Assembly (NCBI GenBank): GCA_903862655.1
Contig: CAIOZA010000126.1
Coordinates: forward strand, 1 to 44,582
From: an uncultured Ignavibacteria bacterium
GTDB lineage: Bacteria; Bacteroidota; Ignavibacteria; Kapaibacteriales; UBA2268
Direction of reading: 5' to 3'
Length of the DNA stretch: 44,582 nucleotides
Shown in pieces: positions 6,828-14,433 of the stretch. The notes under the pieces are model-generated. The model was not told the DNA's origin. It was given only the letters and a program-made list of their open reading frames with translations, and searched no databases. Numbering within the stretch: position 1 is the first letter of the stretch; each line of letters opens with the position of its first letter. Both the position numbers and the translations under genes were made by a program.

Positions 6828-8624
6828 CTATTGTTTTAAAATTTTAATTTCTATTCTTCTGTTAGCAGCCTTACCTTTGTCGGTGGCAGAAGATTTAACA
6901 GGGAACAAACTTCCCTTGCCTTGTGAAAAAATTCTTCTTATGTTTATTCCCAATTTGGTAAGATAATTTTCAATGTTTTTTCCAATATTATTGGATATTT
7001 TCTGCAATTCCTGAGTTGAACCGACGTTGTCGGTGTGAACAACTATCATTATTCTTGCTTTCGGATTAGCTTTCATAAATTCATTTGCAGAATTTAAGTA
7101 ATTGTTTAATCCTTTGGTCTGCATAGCAACTTTCTCATTTTTATAATTGAAAGTTCTTGTTTGATTAAAATTAATTATTTCATTCTTAACGATAGGTTCG
7201 ATTTTCTTTGTGGGAATTTCGTCGAACTTCATATCAAAATTAATGTCATTAGCTGCAATCACTGAGGCACTATCTTTCAAATCAACCTGGAATGATATTT
7301 TATCCGGTTTTGCTTTCAATTCATCCAGATCATCGGTGTTCAGAGATAAATTATAGATACCGATTGGCAAGTTTGATCTTTGGAATTTTAGTTCTTTATC
7401 TAAGGGAAGAGTTTCATTAATCGTAGTATCAATATTCACCAGATTCAAGCCAAGTCCCTGAATTAGGCTCTTATTTATTGCCGGATCAACTTTAATTTGA
7501 CCTTTAATCGTTGACGATAATTTACTTAGATCCTGAGTTTTGTCTTTTGGTTGAGCCTTATCTTTTGCTTCTACAATTGGTTCAGATGATTTAACAAAGG
7601 AAGCTTTTATATTATACGATAATTGATCGTGGCATCCTGATTTGCATGTGCCGCCATCTTGAATTTGCGAATAATTAATAGGGAGAGACCATTTAGCGAA
7701 TCGTGTGGAACTTTTTATCAAATGTGCTCCGTCAGATCCGTGCACATCATGACAGATCATACAATTTCTGGATTTATCTCTATTAACGTGTATAAAATGA
7801 AGATTCATATCACCGTTTCTGAATCCTGTTGATTGAGCTTTATCTTTTAATAATATCTCATCAGAATGGCATGTAAAGCAGAGTGATCCAGTTTTGCCTT
7901 TCTCATACACATAAATATCTGTGTTAAAATCCGATGACATTAGCGATTTGTTTTTAGAAGCATGAGGAGTATGGCAACCAGTGCATCCAGATGTTACAGG
8001 ATCATGGACATTCTTAGAGGATAATTTCTGACTAATGTCCTCTATTGTATGATTAGATGCTTTTATTGGCTTGTTGTGGCAGCTTAGGCAAAGTTTGTCT
8101 TCTTCATTGCGCAAAAGTTTATTATATTTTGAGCTATGTGGCTCATGGCAAGTGCTGCATTCATTCTTCTTTACCGGACCATGGACATTCATTTCCTTGC
8201 CGGCTACATCATGACATTTAAGACAAATTGGCTTTCCTGCCTCAGTCTTGAGCAAATTTCTAAGATCGGAGCTGTGCGGATCATGGCATCCGAGGCATTC
8301 CCCTTTAGCCGCCGGAGAATGTTTGGATTTATCGCCACCCATAACGTCGTGGCAACCATTGCAAAGATCAGGAACCTTGTCTGCTAGTTCGTATTCTCTT
8401 CCTGTGCCTTCAGGATGATTCGCTTTTACCATTTTATGGCAGTTTGTGCAATCATCTTTAACGGGAACATGTTTAAACCAGCCTCTTGAAACCATAGTAT
8501 GACAACCTGATTCCAAACAGCTATTGCTAGTTGTTTTATCCTGGGTTCTAACGCCAAATAAGCTCGCAATCAAAACAAATGCGATTAGCGAAGCTATGTA
8601 AGTATATTTTTTAAAAGTATCCAA
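6828..8624 (-). CDS. Undecahaem c-type cytochrome fused to an OmpA-like peptidoglycan-binding domain
   Basis: 598 residues with an uncleaved or cleaved N-terminal hydrophobic segment (residues 9-25). Residues 36-332 carry nine CXXCH motifs, one CX4CH (CLESGCH, 36-42) and one CX3CH (CKSGCH, 327-332), so up to 11 c haems; many repeats have the paired CHxPH form. Residues about 365-480 are a haem-free beta-rich linker. The last ~100 residues are an OmpA C-terminal domain (ARIMIVVHTDNVGS, then NRRIEIKIL), which binds peptidoglycan. The start is a TTG with GGAAAG upstream; no in-frame ATG exists nearby and the 5' end overlaps the barrel gene by 14 nt. Predicted as a periplasmic, wall-anchored electron carrier that works with the barrel protein. 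The architecture is unusual; the electron-transfer role is inference. Confidence 0.88.
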   Translation of the reverse strand: MDTFKKYTYIASLIAFVLIASLFGVRTQDKTTSNSCLESGCHTMVSRGWFKHVPVKDDCTNCHKMVKANHPEGTGREYELADKVPDLCNGCHDVMGGDKSKHSPAAKGECLGCHDPHSSDLRNLLKTEAGKPICLKCHDVAGKEMNVHGPVKKNECSTCHEPHSSKYNKLLRNEEDKLCLSCHNKPIKASNHTIEDISQKLSSKNVHDPVTSGCTGCHTPHASKNKSLMSSDFNTDIYVYEKGKTGSLCFTCHSDEILLKDKAQSTGFRNGDMNLHFIHVNRDKSRNCMICHDVHGSDGAHLIKSSTRFAKWSLPINYSQIQDGGTCKSGCHDQLSYNIKASFVKSSEPIVEAKDKAQPKDKTQDLSKLSSTIKGQIKVDPAINKSLIQGLGLNLVNIDTTINETLPLDKELKFQRSNLPIGIYNLSLNTDDLDELKAKPDKISFQVDLKDSASVIAANDINFDMKFDEIPTKKIEPIVKNEIINFNQTRTFNYKNEKVAMQTKGLNNYLNSANEFMKANPKARIMIVVHTDNVGSTQELQKISNNIGKNIENYLTKLGINIRRIFSQGKGSLFPVKSSATDKGKAANRRIEIKILKQ

Positions 8625-10584
8625 AAGATCTTTCCAGTCTAAGGTACATGCCTATATAGTTAGTATTTGATGTTTCATATCTTTGATGATAATAATTAAA
8701 ACCAAACGAAAATAATGTTTCGTAATATCTCATTTTCAATTCAGCTCTCGTGTTGAGGTAACTCAAGTTAATATCAATAATCTTAGCATAGCTGTAATTA
8801 CTTTGAACATTAGCATACATCCAGCTTGATAAATTATAGACAAAAGATAAGTTAACATTTCCATTAATATTATGCTGACCTGTTTGATAATATTTCTGGT
8901 CAGAAAGAGTAGCATAAATATTGGTAGAGAATCCTTCCCAAATATTATCGTAGTATGAACAGTAAAAATCTAAAGTGCTATAAGGTGAAATATTGGAATT
9001 TATTACTGAATAATTTCCGGATGCCGACAATCTTCCCAGGTTAAGATTAAAGCCACCTGCCTTGATCTGTTCGATCCTAAGGAGATTAATATTCTGTATC
9101 TCAGGATTGTTAAATTTATTTTCGCTGAACCTGAAATACAGAGATAACATTCCATTGAAAATTGATAGGCTTGCATTTGCTGATTGACTTAACATGTCAT
9201 ATTTATATCGATCTGGAACCTCAGGAATATAATCAATATAAACTGTTGATTTGTCTGGTATCCTGCCAGTGGGAATCCTAAGAATTTGGAAAAAATTATT
9301 TACTAAAACAATCATATAGTCAATATTTTTCTGGAATATAAGAGTTCCTGTCACATCTTTGATAATAATTGAACTTTCTATAACATTGGGATACTTCAAT
9401 AAAGTCTGCTTGGCATCTTCAAGAAGATATTCTTCATTTCTTATGGATAATGATGAAGATTCGTTGTTCCTGCTCAGGTTATTTTTTTTAAAGCTATACC
9501 CTAATCCAAATCGCCCTGTTGGTATCCTTTTTGTGTAATCGAAAGTGCATCCGTAAATATGATCTACTTCGTCGTAGTTCTTTACGCCACTGGTCGATTG
9601 AGCGGAGTTAAGATATTCATAAAAAATTCGTGAGTTCAGATTTGAGTAAAGTTGATGCTGTAATTGTATCATAGGTGAATGGATTACATTTTCTGTACTG
9701 TCTATTGCATTCTTGAGGTAGTTGTAACGACCGTTTAATTTGAATCTATAAGGAAGAGCTACATTAAGATTGAGCATCTCATTTAGTCTTTTATTGTTGA
9801 AATCGCCCTTTGAATCGGTAAATGCAGTATTTGAATTTAGTTGAATGAACCCATTTGGAAGTCCAAGATTATTGGATAAAGAAACATCAAGAATGTTATT
9901 TTTATATCCTACGGAATCAAAATACTGTGTTCTTACCTTCTGGTAAGACATATTTATGCTGTTGCTCATAAAATCCAAAATATCTCGAGATGCTGTGGCA
10001 TTTATCTGATCAATCGTGCTTGAATAATTATAGCTGGATATTAAATCTTTTTGTGTTGATATTTGTTTTGAATATGAAGCTGTTAAAGGTAGAATACTAT
10101 TCATGAATGAGGAAGAGGCACCATATCCCTGCATTATACTCTGGATTTTTTCTCCAAATTCACGGCTCATAATAGTGTTATTCATATTGCCAAACAGGTT
10201 CAAATTGATTGGTAGGGAATTAAATATTGCAACCTGACCATCTAAACTATTTGTGTTCATATTGTCTGTCATTTCGGGCAGAGCAATATATTTTGTAGGA
10301 TTAATTGATGGAGAGTATTCTCCATTAAGATCGAAAGCTATAAAATTTGGTTCCCAAATAAATGCTGATGTTGAGAACTTAAAATTGCCTTTATACAAGA
10401 TTTGATTAGCCGTTTCATCAAAAGCAGATTGTTGACGGTTTCTATACAATGCCTCTAATGAAATATCACCTTTATAGTATTTGATAAATAAAGGATCTAA
10501 AGGTATGTACTCCTGGCAAATTGATCTGGATGTGATCAAAATGCTTAGTAAAGCAATTATATATATTTTGAATATTGTCTTCAA
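8611..10584 (-). CDS. Outer-membrane beta-barrel protein, candidate cytochrome-conduit porin
   Basis: 657 residues with a signal peptide (MKTIFKIYIIALLSILITSRSICQ) and a final Phe (RLERSFGYF), both typical of outer-membrane barrels. Long runs of alternating aromatic and polar strands separated by turns run through residues 60-390 and 460-657, enough for more than 20 strands. Around residues 395-455 sits a small soluble insert (VIESSIIIKDVTGTLIF, then IPDKSTVYIDYIP). No haem motif is present. The start is a TTG, with a TAA two codons before it in frame, and the 3' end overlaps the 11-haem OmpA fusion gene by 14 nt, implying coupled expression. By analogy with MtrB- and OmbB-type sheath porins it may hold a cytochrome in the outer membrane, but I see no clear sequence match to those families. 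Confidence 0.7.
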   Translation of the reverse strand: MKTIFKIYIIALLSILITSRSICQEYIPLDPLFIKYYKGDISLEALYRNRQQSAFDETANQILYKGNFKFSTSAFIWEPNFIAFDLNGEYSPSINPTKYIALPEMTDNMNTNSLDGQVAIFNSLPINLNLFGNMNNTIMSREFGEKIQSIMQGYGASSSFMNSILPLTASYSKQISTQKDLISSYNYSSTIDQINATASRDILDFMSNSINMSYQKVRTQYFDSVGYKNNILDVSLSNNLGLPNGFIQLNSNTAFTDSKGDFNNKRLNEMLNLNVALPYRFKLNGRYNYLKNAIDSTENVIHSPMIQLQHQLYSNLNSRIFYEYLNSAQSTSGVKNYDEVDHIYGCTFDYTKRIPTGRFGLGYSFKKNNLSRNNESSSLSIRNEEYLLEDAKQTLLKYPNVIESSIIIKDVTGTLIFQKNIDYMIVLVNNFFQILRIPTGRIPDKSTVYIDYIPEVPDRYKYDMLSQSANASLSIFNGMLSLYFRFSENKFNNPEIQNINLLRIEQIKAGGFNLNLGRLSASGNYSVINSNISPYSTLDFYCSYYDNIWEGFSTNIYATLSDQKYYQTGQHNINGNVNLSFVYNLSSWMYANVQSNYSYAKIIDINLSYLNTRAELKMRYYETLFSFGFNYYHQRYETSNTNYIGMYLRLERSFGYF

Positions 10585-10744
10585 TTTTTACTTTTTTATT
10601 CCCTACTAACCCATTGCTGCGAATGAGAAATTTCAAAATAATTTAATAATTTATCTATAAAGCTGAATTTAACAACCGAAGAATACGGTTCAAAATTCCA
10701 TCAGATCCTTCAACGTTAAAGGATTGTTAAGCAAGAAATATTAT

Positions 10745-11332
10745 TTACTTCATAAACGTTCTGTCACTGCCTCCATGAGGGTTATGGCAATCCCAGCATT
10801 TTGTTTCTCCAATATCCGAATGGATATCATTCTTCATTACCGATTCCTTTTCGTGACAATAATAGCATAAATTTTGGTCATCAATTTTTAACAGACTGGA
10901 AAACTTTGATTTATGCGGATCATGGCATACAGTACAACTTCCAATAATAACAGGACCATGTTTAAATACAAATTTCTTATTAAAATCATCATGGCATGTG
11001 TAGCACAGTTTTGGTGGAGTTTCCGTTAACGCAAAGCTATTGCCAATGTCGTGGCAATTATTGCATCCATCCTCTTCTGCAGGTGGATGGGTTATTTCTG
11101 GAGCAGCATTTTGTGCTGGTTTTACTGCTGATGTATCTTTAGCTGCAAGGTTTGTAGAATCTTTAACGGTTTTAGTTGAATCCGGAAGCGGCACATCATC
11201 AAAAAATATAGTAAGAACATCATAACTCTGCCTTGAAGAACAGGATAATGAAAGTATTAATAATGATATAAACAGAATGCCATAAACTACTCTATTTAAA
11301 TTTGACTTATTTATATCTGTTCTTGTTTTCAT
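10745..11332 (-). CDS. Pentahaem c-type cytochrome lipoprotein
   Basis: 195 residues. The hydrophobic segment ends in LSLSC (Cys31), a plausible but not ideal lipobox. Residues 32-85 are a low-complexity linker rich in Lys, Thr and Ala. Five CXXCH motifs follow (CNNCH, CYTCH, CTVCH, CYYCH, CWDCH), several in the paired CHDPH/CHNPHGG form of the doubled CXXCH family. A long flexible tether and a compact haem domain suit a membrane-attached electron relay, in the outer membrane on either face. It lies between the NHL lipoprotein and the barrel gene, all on the same strand, with a strong hairpin before it at 11368-11397. Confidence 0.85.
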   Translation of the reverse strand: MKTRTDINKSNLNRVVYGILFISLLILSLSCSSRQSYDVLTIFFDDVPLPDSTKTVKDSTNLAAKDTSAVKPAQNAAPEITHPPAEEDGCNNCHDIGNSFALTETPPKLCYTCHDDFNKKFVFKHGPVIIGSCTVCHDPHKSKFSSLLKIDDQNLCYYCHEKESVMKNDIHSDIGETKCWDCHNPHGGSDRTFMK

Positions 11333-11367
11333 TCTAATGTTTGCTTAAAGGTGCAAATATATCTATA

Positions 11368-11397
11368 TTCAACAACACCCTGAGGGGTGTTGTTGAA
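11368..11397. terminator. Strong 13-bp hairpin between NHL lipoprotein and 5-haem genes
   Basis: TTCAACAACACCC (11368-11380) and GGGTGTTGTTGAA (11385-11397) pair perfectly around the tetraloop TGAG. It lies 95 nt after the stop of the NHL lipoprotein gene. The T tract on the minus strand is poor, so it may be a leaky terminator or a processing and stability element rather than a full stop. Confidence 0.55.
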
Positions 11398-11491
11398 ATA
11401 AAAATAAGCTTTACTGATATTATAATTTTTTTGATAAATTTAGTAATGTCAGTCCAACGGAATTTTCTTTCTTTGATATAATCTATATAGA

Positions 11492-12568
11492 TCATTTTAG
11501 ATCTACAAAACCATAGACTGTAATCCTATCCGGACCAAACTGATTTGTTACGAAGATTAAATATTTGAGATTATACTTGCTGTCCACGTATTTTCTGAAG
11601 TAATCTAAGTTATCATAGTCGATTGTGATTCTGATGGGCATGTCTAGAAATCCGGGACCCATTTTCTCACCTCCAAAATCCATCATTGGTTCGCCATTTC
11701 TGTTAAAGATCTGAACATTATTAAATTGAGCGTCAATAACATATAAGTAGTCGTCTTTATCAACCGCTATACCTTTAGGTCTGGAGAATTGACCGGGATA
11801 TTCGCCATAAGTTCCAACATTAGAAATAAAATTGCCGTTCAAATCAAATTTTTTGATGTGAAATTCTCCAAAATCGGTAACATAAAATATATCATTCACA
11901 ACTGCAATGTGAATTGGCTGGTGAATAAATGCCGTGTCTTTATCGGATACATTTGGGAAGGATGATAGTAATTTATAATCGTCTTTTGAGAATACGAATA
12001 TTTTCATTTGTTTCATGTCAGAGACATAGATCTTGTCCTTATATGCAACTACATCCGTTGGTTTTTCTAAAATTTTCAAACCGAAGCTATTTTTATAATT
12101 CATGTCATGGTCAAACACAACAATTTCCTTGCGAACCTGGTCGGTCACAAATAAGTTACCGTTAGTATCGGCAAAGCAATTTATTGGGTTCTTTAAATTT
12201 CCTAATCCTGGTGGGTTTTTAAATTCGAATGATTTGTTCTGAAAATCAATTTTATATATTCCACCAAGCTTAAAATCAACTACAAATATCTTGTTTTTTA
12301 TAACACTGATGCCATGAGGTTTCTGTATTCCGGAATTATCATCTTTTCCGGATACATATTTCTTGAACGACGAAGCTTCACCTGTTATGTCAGTCGATTG
12401 GCTTATTGTTGTCAAGAACTGCACTCTGGCTGTGTCGGGCGGTGGAGGAAAAAAGATAGTTTCCTGCTTTGCAGTATCAGTTTTTTTCTGTGTTGCACAG
12501 GAAGAAATTAATGTAATAAGTGCCAGTATTAGAATAATTCTATTTATAATGATGATTGGTTTTAACAT
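11492..12568 (-). CDS. NHL-repeat beta-propeller lipoprotein
   Basis: 358 residues. The signal ends in LISSC with Cys24, a good lipobox. The body is an NHL/6-bladed propeller: blades are visible as KPHGISVIKNKIFVVDF, KNPINCFADTNGNLFVTD, RPKGIAVDKDDYLYVIDA and similar. The strand pattern G-x-A-V-D plus D-x-x-N-x-R-V-Q-I-F is clear in the last blades (YVIDAQFNNVQIF). NHL propellers are protein-interaction platforms. They recur next to multihaem cytochromes in metal-reducing bacteria, and here a second NHL gene (16140-17156) sits beside another multihaem cytochrome. Function in haem protein export or assembly is inference only. Confidence 0.85.
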   Translation of the reverse strand: MLKPIIIINRIILILALITLISSCATQKKTDTAKQETIFFPPPPDTARVQFLTTISQSTDITGEASSFKKYVSGKDDNSGIQKPHGISVIKNKIFVVDFKLGGIYKIDFQNKSFEFKNPPGLGNLKNPINCFADTNGNLFVTDQVRKEIVVFDHDMNYKNSFGLKILEKPTDVVAYKDKIYVSDMKQMKIFVFSKDDYKLLSSFPNVSDKDTAFIHQPIHIAVVNDIFYVTDFGEFHIKKFDLNGNFISNVGTYGEYPGQFSRPKGIAVDKDDYLYVIDAQFNNVQIFNRNGEPMMDFGGEKMGPGFLDMPIRITIDYDNLDYFRKYVDSKYNLKYLIFVTNQFGPDRITVYGFVDLK

Positions 12569-12779
12569 GATATACTATTTCATAAAATTGATAAATTAAT
12601 CGAAGCAAACTTACATAAATTTTAAAATTATTTAAAGTATTAATACCAGAAGCAAATGTGTTTTCGAAGAGAGAATCAAAGAAGCAATTATCTATCTAAA
12701 AGTTGTGGCTATCTTAATTACAATTATCACTTGGAAAGCACCTCTGTGTAAAGAATCAATTATCGTTCATTTAACATTA

Positions 12780-12807
12780 AAATGGGGGGTAAAAGGACCC
12801 CCCATTT
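12780..12807 (-). terminator. Rho-independent terminator of the tetrahaem cytochrome gene
   Basis: Ten-base perfect stem AAATGGGGGG / CCCCCCATTT with an 8-nt loop, 24 nt after the stop of the minus-strand tetrahaem gene, followed on that strand by a short T run. It isolates the tetrahaem gene from the genes downstream. Confidence 0.8.
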
Positions 12808-12831
12808 TTTAAAATTCAATTCTTAGTGTTA

Positions 12832-13491
12832 TTATTTATTGTGGCATGTGATGCACAATGCAGAACTATTATTATTCATTCTCAAAAGATTGGGAATGTT
12901 TGATGGTGCATTTTGACCAATTACTTCTGTTGCTCCATGAGCTGTATGGCATGTGCTGCATTCAACATTGTATTTTGCGCCATTTACATCTGCTTTTGTA
13001 AGTCTGAGTGAACCGATTTTACCTGCACTTGTTACTGGTTTCATAGATGTTGAAGTTCCTGTATATCCTAATGCTGCTGGTTTGTATTCAACACTTATTG
13101 GATGATCGTTTGATAAATCTGTTCCTAGTAAAGCTCCGCCGTGACCTTCTGTACCGGGCATCATTGATTGACCTGTATTGCCGCTGAATGAATTTAAAGC
13201 AACTGTACCATCATGGCAGCTAAGGCATTTTCTTGATGTTTCTGTAACAGCACCAAGTTCAGTAGCAAAATCAGTACGTTTTGTAGTGTAAGTTGCTACT
13301 GTTGGTGCATGGTTCCACAATCTTGTTGTTGCTCCATAATGACCGTGAGGTGCGTGGCAAGGAAGGCAGATCTGTGTGCTTGCATTCCAAGTTGCGCCGC
13401 TAAAATTGTGTTTTGTTCCCTGAATACCTGTCTGAGCGAATGTGCTTGCACTAAAAAGTACAACGAGTAAGACTAAACCTAAATACTTCAT
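12832..13491 (-). CDS. Tetrahaem c-type cytochrome, OmcE-like candidate extracellular filament subunit
   Basis: 219 residues from the ATG at 13491, chosen because GGAGG lies seven bases upstream; a longer frame to 13551 exists but has no such site. A signal peptide ends at SASTFAQ (residues 14-20). Haem motifs are at 42-46 (CLPCH), 89-93 (CLSCH), 178-182 (CSTCH) and 213-217 (CITCH). Four other histidines stand in family-type contexts and could be the distal ligands: His28 (TKHN), His49 (CHAPH), His130 (NDHPIS) and His185 (CHTAH). The pattern CHAPH, LWN, CLSCHDGTVAL, NDHPIS is what I associate with OmcE of Geobacter, which polymerises into cytochrome nanowires. Its own terminator and strong ribosome binding site suggest high single-gene expression. 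Filament formation is a hypothesis. Confidence 0.85.
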   Translation of the reverse strand: MKYLGLVLLVVLFSASTFAQTGIQGTKHNFSGATWNASTQICLPCHAPHGHYGATTRLWNHAPTVATYTTKRTDFATELGAVTETSRKCLSCHDGTVALNSFSGNTGQSMMPGTEGHGGALLGTDLSNDHPISVEYKPAALGYTGTSTSMKPVTSAGKIGSLRLTKADVNGAKYNVECSTCHTAHGATEVIGQNAPSNIPNLLRMNNNSSALCITCHNK

Positions 13492-13551
13492 AAAAAAACC
13501 TCCGAAAAATAAAAAGTTAAAAATAAAAAGGAGCGTTAAGAGAAAACGCAA

Positions 13552-14433
13552 TACCTAAAAAAATTAAATTCAAAAACTACAAACTTTTTATTTGATTTCT
13601 GCGAACATTCTATTTCTTTAATAAATCCATTTATGCAGGAAATTAGATTGCAAATATCAAAACTTTAAGCTAACAAATTTCAAGTAACAATTGTCAAATA
13701 ACAAAACAAATATTGAAATTGTATTGTTTCATTTGTAAAATATTAATAATTTTATTTCTGTGCAAGCACACGAAGGATACAGAATATATTTTTGGGGTTA
13801 AAACTATATATGAATCTATACGAAGAGGATAGGTAAGGGAGCTTAAAGCAGGCGAAAAATCAAATAATACTTATTTGCATTTCATTCTAGAACAAGATTA
13901 ATACGGCGTGTATAAGATTATAAAAATAAATAACTAGTCATTTTTGGAATTTACAAATAGCAACACGCCAATTACAGTAGTTGTAATTTAATTAATGGCC
14001 CTAAGAGATAAATGATCTCAAAAATTAAAATTTCATAAGATTTATTATCCTGAAATATCACGGTGCAATAAGCCTTTTGAAGGTATGTTTGGATCAAAGT
14101 ATATTACCATTGAATAAGGTCAAAATGTTGGTATGAAAGAGAAAATGATAAGCATTATTTTGAAATATTTCCCTCCGATATGAATAATGCAATTAGAATC
14201 ATGATAGCATAACATGGTTCTTTTTCAACTTTTATTTATTTTAGCTGTAGTTTTATAAATAAGCTGTAAAATCCCAGGCTACTGCGTGCCATGCGTTCTC
14301 TTGGATTAGCGGATGAAGTGGTATCGGATGGTTGACAATTTGGGTAGTGCATCTCACTGGAAAAGCCGAAAGCAAGACAAGACAATGCAGATTAGATCTG
14401 TTGCAAACTGATTAAAATGTATAAAAATATCTT
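13552..14433. other. 880-nt intergenic region between tetrahaem and 12-haem genes
   Basis: No intact gene on either strand. The part nearest the tetrahaem gene (13552-13750) is AT-rich and should hold its promoter, although I cannot point to a convincing -33/-7 pair. 13760-14030 shows nothing recognisable. 14040-14366 is a decayed partial copy of the 12-haem gene, listed separately. Confidence 0.6.
14040..14366 (-). pseudogene. Decayed partial copy of the 3' end of the 12-haem cytochrome gene
   Basis: Two stretches align by eye with the neighbouring gene. 14056-14230 follows the order of 14470-14640: GTGCAATA-GCCTTTTGA, ATTACCATTG, AGAATCATG and others. 14262-14366 follows 14768-14880, including the near-identical GCTGTAAAATCCCAGGC and GGATGAAGTGGTATCGGATG. 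The intervening ~125 nt are mostly deleted. The copy has many substitutions and frame breaks, and its counterpart of the CXXCH Cys codons is damaged (for example GGCAATCCGAGCAGTACA has become TGACAATTTGGGTAGTGCA). It is a dead duplicate lying directly downstream of the intact gene in the same orientation. Confidence 0.75.

Noticed and set aside
8136-8387. 83-codon plus-strand frame inside the OmpA-cytochrome gene
   Set aside because: It is the reverse of a dense CXXCH coding region with clear family signal on the minus strand; no ribosome binding site and no recognisable product.
13760-14030. Possible transposase remnant between the cytochrome genes
   Set aside because: A short open stretch (ELKAGEKSNNTYLHF) looked protein-like, but it is broken by stops and matches no transposase motif I know.
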